From positions 248,001 through 312,000 of the forward strand of contig JOAA01000013.1 of NCBI GenBank assembly GCA_000720375.1: DNA of 64,000 nt, read 5' to 3'. Within the stretch, counting starts at the first letter, position 1; every line of letters begins with the position of its first letter. The notes beneath the pieces are model-generated. The model was given only the letters and a program-made list of their open reading frames with translations. It searched no databases and had not been told where the DNA came from. Shown here one piece after another: positions 39,961 to 48,874 of the stretch. The DNA comes from Rhodococcus rhodnii (GTDB lineage Bacteria; Actinomycetota; Actinomycetes; Mycobacteriales; Pseudonocardiaceae). The position numbers were made by a program, and so were the translations under genes.

Positions 39961-41766
39961 GTGCTGGTCAGACGTCGCTTGGCTGGGGCGGCTGGGGTGA
40001 TCGCGCTGGTCGCGGTCATCGCGCCGGGGGTGGCCGGGACCGGTCAGGCACAAGGTGAGAAGGTGCTGCGGGCGGGGGTCACGCAGGATCTGGACTCGCT
40101 CAACCCGTTCATCACGATCACACGGGTGGGTACGGATCTGACCCGGCTGACCTATGAGTACTTGACCACGTACGACCCGAAGGACTACCGCCCGGTGCCG
40201 GGTCTGGCGGAGTCGTGGTCCACGTCGGAGGACAAGCTGACGTGGACGTTCAAGATCCGCTCGGGCGCGAAGTGGTCGGACGGTCAGCCGATCACCGCTG
40301 CGGACGCGGCGTTCACGCTGAACAAGATGATGACCGATGCCACCGCGGCCACCGCGAACGGCAGTTTCGTGCAGGGCTGGGAGTCGGTCACCGCGCCGGA
40401 CCCGCAGACGCTGGTGATCAAGACCGCGCAGCCGCGCTCGACGATGCTGGCGCTGGACATCCCGATCGTGCCCAAGCACGTGTGGGAGAAGGTCACCGAC
40501 TTCAAGGCCGAGCCGCCGCTGCCGCTGGTCGGGTCGGGGCCGTTCATCGTGCAGGACTACAAGGCCAGCCAGTTCATCAAGCTGAAGGCCAACAAGGACT
40601 ACTGGCGGGGCGCGCCGAAGATCGACGCGCTGGACTTCGTCTACTACAAGAACGTCGACGCCGAGGTGCAGGCGCTCAAGAACGGTGACATCGACCTGAT
40701 GAGCCGCTTGGTGCCGGCGCAGTACGACGCGCTCAAGAGCGACCCGAACGTCAAGCTCAACACCGGCGCGGGCAGGCGGCTCAACGAGATCCTGATCAAC
40801 CCGGGTGCCGCGTCGAAGGACGGCAACCCGATCGGGGACGGCAACCCGGCGCTCAAGGACATCCAGCTGCGTAAGGCGATCGCGTTGGCGATCGATTCCA
40901 AGACGATCGTGGACAAGGTGTGGGGCGGGTACGCCGTGGAGGCCGCCGGGTACATCCCGCCGGGGTTCTCGGAGTTCCACTGGCCGCAGAAGCAGAAGTT
41001 CGATCCCGCCGCGGCCAACCAGATGCTCGACGCGGCCGGGTACGCCAAGGGCCCGGACGGTGTGCGGGTGGACAAGACCGGCAAACCGTTGCGGTTGCGG
41101 CTGTTGGGGCACGCGGGCACCAACCTGGACGAGCAGTCCTCGAAGTACATCGTCAACTGGCTCAAGGACATCGGCATCGCGGTGGAGCCGCAGATGGTGT
41201 CCGACCAGAAGGTCAACGACGCCACCACCGGCGGCAACTTCGACCTGGCGTTCTCCGGGTGGAGCGCCAACCCCGACCCGGACTACGTGCTGTCGCTGCA
41301 GACCTGCGGCAACCGGCCGAACGCCGATGGCAAGGGCGCCACACCGGACTCGTTCCTGTGCGACCCGGAGTACGACGCGCTGTACGCCCAGCAGGTCGCG
41401 GAGACCGACCGGGCCAAGCGCGTGGAGATCGTCAAGAAGATGCAGCAGGTGCTGGCCGACCGGGCGACGCTGGTGCTGCTGGGCTACGACAACCCGCTGG
41501 AGGCCTACCGGGCCGACCGGTGGGCGCCGTTCCAGACCCAGCCCGCGGACGGCGGCGTGATCATGAACCAGCAGGGCTACTGGGGTTACTACAGTGCCGC
41601 CCCGGGCAAGACCACCGACGCCGCGGCCCCCGCCAGTGAGGACGGCGGTGGCGGCAACACCGGCCTGGTGCTCGGCGTGGTCGGTGGCGGCGTGGTGGTG
41701 CTGATCGCGGGCGCGCTGGTGTTCGCGCGGCTGCGGCGGCGCGGCTCGGCTGACGAACGGGAGTAG
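39961..41766 (+). CDS. Peptide ABC transporter substrate-binding protein with C-terminal membrane anchor
   Basis: A 601-aa family-5 solute-binding protein: cleavable-type signal (RRRLAGAAGVIALVAVIAPGVAG) with no lipobox cysteine, then the SBP_bac_5 body (DLDSLNPFITITRVGTD, LTWTFKIRSGAKWSDGQPITAADAAF). Near the C-terminus, after a GGGG linker, there is a hydrophobic segment GLVLGVVGGGVVVLIAGALVFA followed by RLRRR, so the protein seems anchored at its C-terminus rather than by a lipid. GTG 39961 is preferred (GGTGG upstream); ATG 39919 would also be in frame. Confidence 0.85.
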   Translation: MLVRRRLAGAAGVIALVAVIAPGVAGTGQAQGEKVLRAGVTQDLDSLNPFITITRVGTDLTRLTYEYLTTYDPKDYRPVPGLAESWSTSEDKLTWTFKIRSGAKWSDGQPITAADAAFTLNKMMTDATAATANGSFVQGWESVTAPDPQTLVIKTAQPRSTMLALDIPIVPKHVWEKVTDFKAEPPLPLVGSGPFIVQDYKASQFIKLKANKDYWRGAPKIDALDFVYYKNVDAEVQALKNGDIDLMSRLVPAQYDALKSDPNVKLNTGAGRRLNEILINPGAASKDGNPIGDGNPALKDIQLRKAIALAIDSKTIVDKVWGGYAVEAAGYIPPGFSEFHWPQKQKFDPAAANQMLDAAGYAKGPDGVRVDKTGKPLRLRLLGHAGTNLDEQSSKYIVNWLKDIGIAVEPQMVSDQKVNDATTGGNFDLAFSGWSANPDPDYVLSLQTCGNRPNADGKGATPDSFLCDPEYDALYAQQVAETDRAKRVEIVKKMQQVLADRATLVLLGYDNPLEAYRADRWAPFQTQPADGGVIMNQQGYWGYYSAAPGKTTDAAAPASEDGGGGNTGLVLGVVGGGVVVLIAGALVFARLRRRGSADERE

Positions 41767-41772
41767 GCACCG

Positions 41773-42798
41773 GTGACCGATTTCCTCGCGCCTGTCGAGG
41801 AGTCGATCGAACAGGTCCCGCCGCCGCAGCGCGGCGGCGGGGTCGTTCGCTATCTGCTCACGAAGGTCGGCGGCGCGGTCATGAGCGTGCTCATGGTCGT
41901 GGTGCTGGGGTTCTTCCTGTTCCGGGTGATGCCGGGCGACCCGGTGGTGACCATGACCCGGGGCCGTCCGGTGTCCGGTGCGCAACTGGACAAGCTGCGC
42001 GCGGACTTCGGGTTCGACAAGCCGCTGCTGGTGCAGTTCTGGGACTACCTGGTCGGTCTGCTGCACGGCGACTTCGGCCCGTCGTACGCGTTCAACGCGC
42101 CCGCGGGGGTGGTCATCGGTGAGCGGATCGGCCCGACGCTGCTGCTGATGGGCACCGCGACGGTGCTGGCGGCCGCGCTCGGGTTGTGGCTGGGCACGAA
42201 AACGGCGTGGCGCCGCAACGGCCTGCTGGATCGGGGCTCCAGCGGGGTGGCGCTGGTGTTCTGGTCGATCCCGCCGTGGTGGCTGGGTGTGGTGCTGCTG
42301 ATGATCGCGGGCGGGATGTTCCCGTCCGGTGGCATGCAGAGCCCCGATTCGCCGGAGGCGTTCCTGCCGCACGCGCTGGATGTCGCGCACCACATGGTGT
42401 TGCCGGTGCTCACGCTGGTGCTGGCGCTCTACGGGCAGTATCAGCTGGTGATGCGGGCGTCGCTGCTGGAGGAGATGAACTCCGACTACCTGACCACCGC
42501 GCGCGCCAAGGGGTTGCGTGACGATCTGGTGCGCCGACGGCACGCGCTGCCCAACGCGTTGCTGCCGACCACGACCCTGGTGTTCCTGCACCTGGGGATG
42601 GTGGTGTCCGGGGCGATCACGGTCGAGGCGGTCTATTCGTGGCCAGGTCTGGGGCAACTGACCGCCCAGGCGCTGGCGGCCAAGGATCTGCCGTTGCTGC
42701 AAGGGATCTTCATCGTGCTGGTGATCACCGTGGTGATCATGAACTTGATCGCGGACCTGCTGCTGCGGGTGCTCGACCCGAGGGTGCGTGCGTCATGA
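41773..42798 (+). CDS. Peptide ABC transporter permease (DppB-like)
   Basis: A 341-aa permease with a cytosolic N-terminus (1-30) and about six membrane segments. FFLFRVMPGDPVVTMTRGRPVS is the DppB-type periplasmic loop and the C-terminal LTAQALAAKDLPLLQGIFIVLVITVVIMNLIADLLLRVLDPRVR is diagnostic. GTG 41773 follows the SBP stop by 6 bp; its stop overlaps the next ATG. Confidence 0.92.
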   Translation: MTDFLAPVEESIEQVPPPQRGGGVVRYLLTKVGGAVMSVLMVVVLGFFLFRVMPGDPVVTMTRGRPVSGAQLDKLRADFGFDKPLLVQFWDYLVGLLHGDFGPSYAFNAPAGVVIGERIGPTLLLMGTATVLAAALGLWLGTKTAWRRNGLLDRGSSGVALVFWSIPPWWLGVVLLMIAGGMFPSGGMQSPDSPEAFLPHALDVAHHMVLPVLTLVLALYGQYQLVMRASLLEEMNSDYLTTARAKGLRDDLVRRRHALPNALLPTTTLVFLHLGMVVSGAITVEAVYSWPGLGQLTAQALAAKDLPLLQGIFIVLVITVVIMNLIADLLLRVLDPRVRAS

Positions 42799-43679
42799 CC
42801 AGTCCTGCGTGGGCGCGTCGCCGGGCGGCGGCGGGCACGGTGTGGCGGGAGTTCGCGGCCAACAAGGGCGGCCTGGCCGGTCTGGTCGTGCTGGTGTTGT
42901 TCGTACTGACCGGGATCCTGGCGCCGCTGCTGATCCCGGACTCGGCGCTGGACGTGACCAAGGCGACCGGGGCGCGGCTGCAGCCGCCGAGCGGGGAGTT
43001 CTGGCTGGGCACCGACGAGAACGGCCTGTCGGTGCTGACGCTGACGTTGTGGGGCACGCAGCTGTCGCTCGTGGTCGGGCTGGCCGCGGCGTTGCTGTCG
43101 ATGCTGATCGGCACCACCGTGGGCATCCTGGCCGGGCACTTCGGCGGGTGGGCCTCGGCGGTGCTGCTGCGGTTCACCGACTTCTTCCTGATCATGCCCT
43201 CCCTGGTGCTGGCGATCGCGCTGTCGGCGGTGCTGGAGGGCGGCGCGGGCACGATCATCCTCGCGATCGGCCTGGTGTCCTGGCCGACCAGCGCGCGGCT
43301 GGTACGCGCGCAGACCCTCGCGGTGGAGGCCCGGCCCTACATCGAGCGGGCGCGGGCGTTGGGCGGCGGGCACGGGCACGTGATCTTCAAACACGTGCTG
43401 CCCTCGGTGCTGCCGCTGGTGTTCGTGAACACGACCCTCGCGGTGGGCACGGCGATCGTGGCCGAATCGACCCTGCGGTTCCTCGGCCTGGGCGACCCGA
43501 CCGAGATCACCTGGGGTGGCCTGCTGCGCTCCGCGGGTTCCAGCGGCGCGATCACCGCCGGCGCGTGGTGGTACCTGCTGCCGCCGGGTATCGCGATCGT
43601 GCTGCTGGTGCTGGCGTTCACCATGGTGGGACGCGCGTTGGAGACCGTGTTGAACCCGAAACTGCGGGAGCGCCGATGA
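42795..43679 (+). CDS. Peptide ABC transporter permease (DppC-like)
   Basis: A 294-aa permease: VWREFAANKGGLAGLVVLVLFVLTGILAPLL at the N-terminus, the LGTDENGLSVLTLTLWGTQLSL segment typical of DppC, and the EAA-like loop YIERARALGGGHGHVIFKHVLPSVL. The start is ATG 42795 inside the DppB stop (ATGA); the longer upstream frame shadows that gene. With DppB it forms the channel for short peptides. Confidence 0.92.
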   Translation: MTSPAWARRRAAAGTVWREFAANKGGLAGLVVLVLFVLTGILAPLLIPDSALDVTKATGARLQPPSGEFWLGTDENGLSVLTLTLWGTQLSLVVGLAAALLSMLIGTTVGILAGHFGGWASAVLLRFTDFFLIMPSLVLAIALSAVLEGGAGTIILAIGLVSWPTSARLVRAQTLAVEARPYIERARALGGGHGHVIFKHVLPSVLPLVFVNTTLAVGTAIVAESTLRFLGLGDPTEITWGGLLRSAGSSGAITAGAWWYLLPPGIAIVLLVLAFTMVGRALETVLNPKLRERR

Positions 43680-45295
43680 GCACACCGGTGTTGGAGCTGC
43701 GTGACCTGCGGGTGACCTACGCGGGCGGGCACGAGGCCGTGCGCGGCGTGGACCTGACCCTGCAACCGGGGCAGACGCTCGGGCTGGCGGGGGAGTCCGG
43801 GTGCGGCAAGTCCACCCTGGCGATGTCGGTGCTGCGGCTGCTGCCCAAAAACGCCGACGTGACCGGCGAGATCCTGCTCGACGGCGAGGACACCCGCACG
43901 ATGAGCTGGGGCCGGTTGCGGGCGGTGCGGTGGGCGTCGGCCTCGGTGGTGTTCCAGGGGGCGATGCACGCGCTCAACCCGGTGCGCACCATCGGCTGGC
44001 AGATCGCCGAGCCGCTGCGGCTGCACGCCAGCGTGCCCGAGGACGCCATCGACGCGCGGGTCGCGGAACTGCTGACCCAGGTGGAACTTCCGGCCGAGAA
44101 GGCCCAGGCGTATCCGCATGAGCTGTCCGGCGGGCAGAAACAACGCGTGATGATCGCGATGGCCCTGGCCTGCGAACCGCGGCTGGTGATCGCCGACGAA
44201 CCGACCACCGCACTGGACGTCATCGTCCAAGCACAGGTGCTGCGGCTGATGACCCGCCTGGTCACCGAGCACGGCATCGGCCTGGTGATGATCAGCCACG
44301 ACCTGTCGGTCCTCGGGTCGGTCTGCCAGCGGCTGGCGGTCATGTACGACGGGCAGATCGTCGAGCTGGGCACCGCGCCCACGGTCGTGCACGATCCGCA
44401 GCACCAGCACACCCAAGCGCTGGCCGCGGCGTTCCCGACCGTCGGTGACCCGGCCTCGCGTTACGCGCCGGCCACCACCAATCCCGCTGGGCTGCCGGCG
44501 AGGGTGACTCCGCAACCGGGGAAACCGTTGCTGCGTACCGAGAATCTCACCGTGGACTTCCGTAACCGTGGTGGTGGCTGGACTCGCGCGGTCAACAACG
44601 TCAGCATCGAGGTCGGGCACGGCGAGATCGTCGCGCTGGTCGGCCAATCCGGATCGGGCAAAACCACCCTCGCGCGCACCGTGCTCGGCCTGCAGCAGTC
44701 CACCAGCGGACAGGTCCTGTTCGACGGGCAGCCACTGCCGCGCTCCTCGCGGGGACTGCGCGACTACCGCAAACAAGCCCAATTGGTCCTGCAAGACCCC
44801 GCCAGCGCACTCAACCCGCGGCACACCGTGTACGAGTCGATCGCCGAAGGCCTGCGCATCCACCGCATGCCCGGCGACGAACGCGAACTGGTCGCCGCCG
44901 CGCTGCAAGCGGCGGAACTGCGCCCGCCGGAACGGTTCATGTCCGTGCTGCCGCACCATTTGTCCGGCGGTCAACGGCAACGAGTGGTCATCGCCGGAGC
45001 GCTCGCGCTGCAACCGCGGCTGCTGGTGGCCGACGAACCGGTGGCCTCCCTGGATGCCTCGGTGCGCGGCGAGATCCTGGCGCTGCTGCTGCGATTGCGC
45101 GCCGATCTGGGCCTGGCCGCGTTGGTCATCACGCACGATCTGGGCCTGGCGTGGAACATCGCCGACCGGGTCGCGGTGATGTACCAGGGCGATATCGTCG
45201 AAATCGGTGATGTCGCGGACGTACTGCTTGCGCCGCAGCACGATTACACCAAATCGCTGCTGGCCGCTGTGCCGATTGTCGCAACACCGGCATAG
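43676..45295 (+). CDS. Peptide ABC transporter, fused double ATP-binding protein (DppD-DppF)
   Basis: 539 aa with two ABC domains in tandem. Domain 1 (about 1-250): Walker A GESGCGKST, signature LSGGQKQRVMIAMAL, Walker B LVIADEPTTALD. Domain 2 (from about 280): Walker A GQSGSGKTT, signature LSGGQRQRVVIAGAL, Walker B LLVADEPVASLD. Usually these are two genes (dppD, dppF). ATG 43676 overlaps the DppC stop by 4 bp. A hairpin follows at 45283. Confidence 0.92.
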   Translation: MSTPVLELRDLRVTYAGGHEAVRGVDLTLQPGQTLGLAGESGCGKSTLAMSVLRLLPKNADVTGEILLDGEDTRTMSWGRLRAVRWASASVVFQGAMHALNPVRTIGWQIAEPLRLHASVPEDAIDARVAELLTQVELPAEKAQAYPHELSGGQKQRVMIAMALACEPRLVIADEPTTALDVIVQAQVLRLMTRLVTEHGIGLVMISHDLSVLGSVCQRLAVMYDGQIVELGTAPTVVHDPQHQHTQALAAAFPTVGDPASRYAPATTNPAGLPARVTPQPGKPLLRTENLTVDFRNRGGGWTRAVNNVSIEVGHGEIVALVGQSGSGKTTLARTVLGLQQSTSGQVLFDGQPLPRSSRGLRDYRKQAQLVLQDPASALNPRHTVYESIAEGLRIHRMPGDERELVAAALQAAELRPPERFMSVLPHHLSGGQRQRVVIAGALALQPRLLVADEPVASLDASVRGEILALLLRLRADLGLAALVITHDLGLAWNIADRVAVMYQGDIVEIGDVADVLLAPQHDYTKSLLAAVPIVATPA

Positions 45296-45313
45296 TCGTG
45301 TTAGCCCGGTGTT
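45283..45313. terminator. Hairpin at the end of the dipeptide ABC operon
   Basis: AACACCGG (45283-45290) and CCGGTGTT (45306-45313) form a perfect 8-bp stem with a 15-nt loop that contains the ATPase stop codon. It may terminate the operon before mptB. Confidence 0.5.
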
Positions 45314-45403
45314 AAGACCAATAGCACAGCTCAGTGACAGTGATGTTGACCACGGGTGGCCCTGACCGCACGATCCGAGACGGTGTGTAACCTGCTAGAC
45401 GCC

Positions 45404-46981
45404 ATGGCCACCACCACAGATCCGGCGCCGAACCTGGATACCACTTTGGGTGCTGACTCCGAGAAGACCGACGACAGCGTCGGCAAGCCCGCGACGGGCA
45501 TGCCGGTACGCACGATCGCGCTCGGCACACTCGGCACACTGCTGATCCTGCTCACGGCCGTCGGCGCGGCCGGGATCCTCGTTCGCGACCCGATCCTGGG
45601 CGACGGCCCGCTGTCGTGGATCCGGTACGGCCACGGCCAGATGCTCGCCACCGCGATCCTCTACATCGGCTTCGCGCTCGTGGTGTGGGCGTGGGTGCGG
45701 CTGGGCCGGCACGTGCTGGCCGGCCGCGTGGACGCCCGCGCGGTGCTGATCGCCGCCCTGTGCTGGATGGCTCCGTTGCTGCTGTCACCGCCGGTGTTCA
45801 CCCGCGACGTGTTCTCCTACCTCGGCCAGGGAATGCTGCCGCTGCAAGGCCTCGACCCGTACGTGGTCGGCCCGGCGCAGCTCAAGGACATGCCCGACAT
45901 CTCCCAGAACGTGCACGCGTTCTGGCAGACCACGCCCGCGCCGTACGGGCCGCTGTTCATCCTGCTGGCCAAAGGCGTCGTGTCGGTCACCGGCGATGAC
46001 GCCATCCTCGGCGTCATCCTGATGCGCCTGGCCCTCGCGGTCGGCCTCGGCCTGCTCATCTGGGCGCTGCCCGGCCTGGTCAAACACCTCGGCGGGAAAC
46101 TGCCGGTCGCGCTGTGGCTCGCGGTGGCCAGCCCGATGACCGTGGTGCACCTGTTCGGCGGCCCGCACAACGACATCCTGATGGTCGGCCTGCTCGCCGC
46201 GGGCACCCTGTGCATGCTCAACCGCAAGCACGTCATCGGCATCATCCTGGCGACACTGGCGATGGCGGTGAAAGCCTCCGCCGCGCCTGCGTTGCCGTTC
46301 CTGGTGTGGATCTGGGCAAAACACCTCAAAGGCACGTTCTGGCGGCGGTTCGTGCGCGCCGCGTCGCTCTCGATCGGGATCTTCGCGGCCACCTTCACCC
46401 TGGTGACCCTGGCTGCCGGGGTGAACCTCGGCTGGTTCCCCGCGCTGCGCGCACCGGCGATGATCGTCAACTGGATGTCCCCGCCGACCGCGGTCGGCGA
46501 GTTCCTGCACTGGCTGACGTCGCTGTTGTTCAACGTGTCCAAGGAACCGTTCATCCTGGTCACCCGGGCCATCGGCGCGGTCCTGCTGGTCTACATCTTC
46601 GTGCGGCAGTGGTGGGCCGCACGGGAAGGCGGCCCGGACGCCATCCGCCGCATGGCGATCGTGCTGCTGTGCATCGCGCTGCTGTCCCCGGCGACCCTGC
46701 CCTGGTACCTGACGTGGGGCTTCGTCATCGCCGCGGCGCTGCCGTGGCAGGTCAAGCGGCTGCCGTTCGTCGTGGGCCTGTCGGTGTTCCTGGTCTTGAC
46801 CTACTCACCGGCCGGTGAGGACCAGCTCTACAACTACCCGTTCATGGCCGCCGCGATCGTGGTGTCCATCCTCGCGGCCAAGGCATTGACGATGATCGAC
46901 CCGCTCAACGCGTTCGGCCACAAACGCCCCGCCCTCATCGACGTCGGGCCGGCGCCGAAGAAAGACCCCATCGCGGACTGA
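45404..46981 (+). CDS. mptB: Polyprenol-phosphomannose-dependent alpha-(1->6) mannosyltransferase (MptB-like GT-C)
   Basis: A 525-aa integral membrane protein with about 12 hydrophobic segments. SPPVFTRDVFSYLGQGMLPLQGLDPYVVGP and APYGPLFILLAKGVVSVTG are hallmark loops of actinobacterial GT-C mannosyltransferases (MptA/MptB), which extend the mannan core of lipomannan using polyprenyl-phosphomannose made by the ppm1 product at 9.2 kb. The start is ATG 45404; TAACCTGCTAGAC just upstream and no ribosome site suggest a leaderless or near-leaderless mRNA. A strong terminator follows. Confidence 0.88.
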   Translation: MATTTDPAPNLDTTLGADSEKTDDSVGKPATGMPVRTIALGTLGTLLILLTAVGAAGILVRDPILGDGPLSWIRYGHGQMLATAILYIGFALVVWAWVRLGRHVLAGRVDARAVLIAALCWMAPLLLSPPVFTRDVFSYLGQGMLPLQGLDPYVVGPAQLKDMPDISQNVHAFWQTTPAPYGPLFILLAKGVVSVTGDDAILGVILMRLALAVGLGLLIWALPGLVKHLGGKLPVALWLAVASPMTVVHLFGGPHNDILMVGLLAAGTLCMLNRKHVIGIILATLAMAVKASAAPALPFLVWIWAKHLKGTFWRRFVRAASLSIGIFAATFTLVTLAAGVNLGWFPALRAPAMIVNWMSPPTAVGEFLHWLTSLLFNVSKEPFILVTRAIGAVLLVYIFVRQWWAAREGGPDAIRRMAIVLLCIALLSPATLPWYLTWGFVIAAALPWQVKRLPFVVGLSVFLVLTYSPAGEDQLYNYPFMAAAIVVSILAAKALTMIDPLNAFGHKRPALIDVGPAPKKDPIAD

Positions 46982-46985
46982 CCGT

Positions 46986-47018
46986 GTGACACGAAGGCCC
47001 CGCAGGTCTTCGTGTCAC
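46986..47018. terminator. Strong hairpin after mptB
   Basis: GTGACACGAAG and CTTCGTGTCAC form a perfect 11-bp stem with an 11-nt loop. It begins 4 bp after the mptB stop and includes the stop codon of the convergent gene at 47015, so it can terminate both. Confidence 0.75.
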
Positions 47019-47539
47019 TGGACCCGGAAATCGCCTCGGCTGACCGGACGTTCTTGCGCGGGCCCAGGATCGCACGGGGCTGCGGCGGGCCCGACGCTGA
47101 TCCGGTCGGTGGCGCCGTCGCGGACCGTCACCGCGATCCGATCCCCGCGCACGGCAGGAACATCGTGCGCGGCACCGACCACCGCAGTCACCACACCCAC
47201 CCGGTCGTGCGTGCGCACACAGTCCACCCGCGCGACCAACCACCCCATCTGTGTGTCGCCGCGGTGCGCTATCCACACCACACCCCGGTCGTCGTGGGCG
47301 TGTACCGCGAACTCGAACACCGTCACCGGAGTGGTCGCCGTATCGATCTGCGCGTAGCCCACCACGAACCCGGCCGCCAAAAGCAGTGTCATCATGAATG
47401 CGACGATTCTCCGGCCGCGTGCAGGGCCACCTCCCCACACAGGACGAACCGGATCACCCGGTGGTCCCGCTGGCCGGTTTTCCGGCCACCCGGTCTGACG
47501 CGCGCAGTGACCGGCCCTGCACACAGGGTGGTTGATCAT
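47015..47539 (-). CDS. Hypothetical single-pass membrane protein
   Basis: A 174-aa protein from ATG 47539. A basic, proline-rich N-terminus (residues 1-50) is followed by one hydrophobic segment (VAFMMTLLLAAGFVVGYAQ) and a 100-residue beta-rich extracellular part (VTVFEFAVHAHDDRGVVWIAHRG, VRDGATDRISVGPA). No family recognised. It is divergent from the TetR gene with 18 bp between starts, so its promoter overlaps that of the regulator. The stop falls in the mptB terminator. Confidence 0.6.
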   Translation of the reverse strand: MINHPVCRAGHCARQTGWPENRPAGPPGDPVRPVWGGGPARGRRIVAFMMTLLLAAGFVVGYAQIDTATTPVTVFEFAVHAHDDRGVVWIAHRGDTQMGWLVARVDCVRTHDRVGVVTAVVGAAHDVPAVRGDRIAVTVRDGATDRISVGPAAAPCDPGPAQERPVSRGDFRVQ

Positions 47540-47557
47540 GGGTGTTAGGTTGCGGCG

Positions 47558-48181
47558 ATGCAGTCCAAGACCCGCACGATCGGCCGCGACGGCCCATCGT
47601 TCATCGAGGTGGCCCGGCGCGCCCAGATCGTGGAGTGCGCCATCGAGACCATTGCGGCCGTCGGCTACGCCCAGGCGTCGCTGAACCAGATCGCCGAGCG
47701 GGCAGGCATCTCCAAAAGCGTGATCTCGTATCACTTCGCCGGCAAGGACGAGCTGATCCAGCAAGTACTGGCCGACGTCAGCCAAGCAGGCGCGGCGCTG
47801 ATGTGGCCACGCGTGCAAGCCGAAACAACCTCGGCCGGCATGCTGCGCGCGTACATCCAGTCCCACCTGGACTTCATGCGCAGCCACCCGAAACACGTCG
47901 CGGCGGTGGCGGAAATCCTGATCTACCACCGCACCCAGATCATCCTCGACGAAGACACCACGCCGTTGGAAGAACGACTGCGCCAAGGCCAACGCGACGG
48001 CGAATTCCGCGCATTCTCACCCCGCCTGATGGCCTGGACAATCCGCGCCGCACTCGACGAAGTCGCCCGCCAATACGTCGCCAACCCGTCACTGGACCTC
48101 GACGAAATCGCCCGAGAGCTGACGGCGACCTTCACCCTCGCGACATCCACACCATCGTGCGGACAGGACATCGACGGCTGA
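47558..48181 (+). CDS. TetR family transcriptional regulator
   Basis: A 207-aa protein with an N-terminal TetR helix-turn-helix (RRAQIVECAIETIAAVGYAQASLNQIAERAGISKSVISYHFAGKDELIQQVL) and an all-helical ligand-binding domain. It is divergent from the small membrane-protein gene at 47015, the probable target. The 18-bp gap between the two starts leaves no room for separate promoters, so one transcript may be leaderless. Confidence 0.9.
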   Translation: MQSKTRTIGRDGPSFIEVARRAQIVECAIETIAAVGYAQASLNQIAERAGISKSVISYHFAGKDELIQQVLADVSQAGAALMWPRVQAETTSAGMLRAYIQSHLDFMRSHPKHVAAVAEILIYHRTQIILDEDTTPLEERLRQGQRDGEFRAFSPRLMAWTIRAALDEVARQYVANPSLDLDEIARELTATFTLATSTPSCGQDIDG

Positions 48182-48259
48182 GCCGACCTTCTCCAAACGC
48201 CATACCCCATCCGCACGCGTCCACTACGCTCAGCGACGGGTCGATGACAGGGGAGGATC

Positions 48260-48874
48260 ATGAGCGGTCGGCGAGCGCGCATCACAGCCCTGGTTCTGCT
48301 GCCGGTGGCGCTCATCGCCGCCTGCGACGGCGGCAGCGACCCGGCTCCGCCGCCCGTCACCACCACCGCCAGCACGCCCCCGACCACGAGCACGGACCCG
48401 GCGGCGCAAGCACCCCGCGTGACAACACCGTTGAACGCCGACCGGTTCATCGCAGACCCGTGCCTCAGCCTCACCGCCGCACAGCAGCAACAGTTCGGCA
48501 TGACCCGCACCGAGAAGAAAGAGTTCGGGGAAGCGATCAGCTGTTTCTACGGCTACCCGAACCGGACGCCCACCGCCTCGGTGGTCGCATATGCCACCGA
48601 GGTACCGATCGGCCTCAGTTACCGCTATGCCCAACACGCGCGCGGGTCCTACAACTACTGGGAACCAACGGTTCTCGACGGCTACCCAGCGGTCGGATAC
48701 ACCGCCAGCAAAGACACCGGGCCGGGCCCGATTTACTGCGACTTCGCAGTCGGTGTGACGGACACCCTCTTTTTCTGGGTGACCGCCGACGACACGCCCG
48801 GCACCGCGAAGTGCTCCACGGCAAAGGACATGGCGTCGACGGTCCTGTCCAACATCAAGGCAGATCAGAAATAG
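48260..48874 (+). CDS. DUF3558 lipoprotein
   Basis: A 204-aa lipoprotein: signal ITALVLLPVALIAAC (lipobox IAAC), Thr/Pro-rich tether (VTTTASTPPTTSTDPAAQAP), then a DUF3558 domain (DPCLSLTAAQQQQFGM, SCFYGYPNRTPTASVVAYAT, CDFAVGVTDTLFFWVTAD) with paired cysteines. DUF3558 proteins are abundant in Pseudonocardiaceae and often encoded beside WXG-type secretion genes, as here. Function unknown. GGGGAGGATC precedes ATG 48260; it converges on the 48865 gene with a 10-bp overlap. Confidence 0.85.
   Translation: MSGRRARITALVLLPVALIAACDGGSDPAPPPVTTTASTPPTTSTDPAAQAPRVTTPLNADRFIADPCLSLTAAQQQQFGMTRTEKKEFGEAISCFYGYPNRTPTASVVAYATEVPIGLSYRYAQHARGSYNYWEPTVLDGYPAVGYTASKDTGPGPIYCDFAVGVTDTLFFWVTADDTPGTAKCSTAKDMASTVLSNIKADQK

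Noticed and set aside
39907..42702. A 931-aa open frame antisense to the dipeptide ABC genes
   Set aside because: Low-complexity Arg/Gln/His/Val composition, no domain, no ribosome site, and the opposite strand encodes complete SBP and permease genes.
41773..45241. Long antisense frames over the permease and ATPase genes
   Set aside because: They are repetitive arginine/histidine-rich shadows; the + strand has full ABC motifs.
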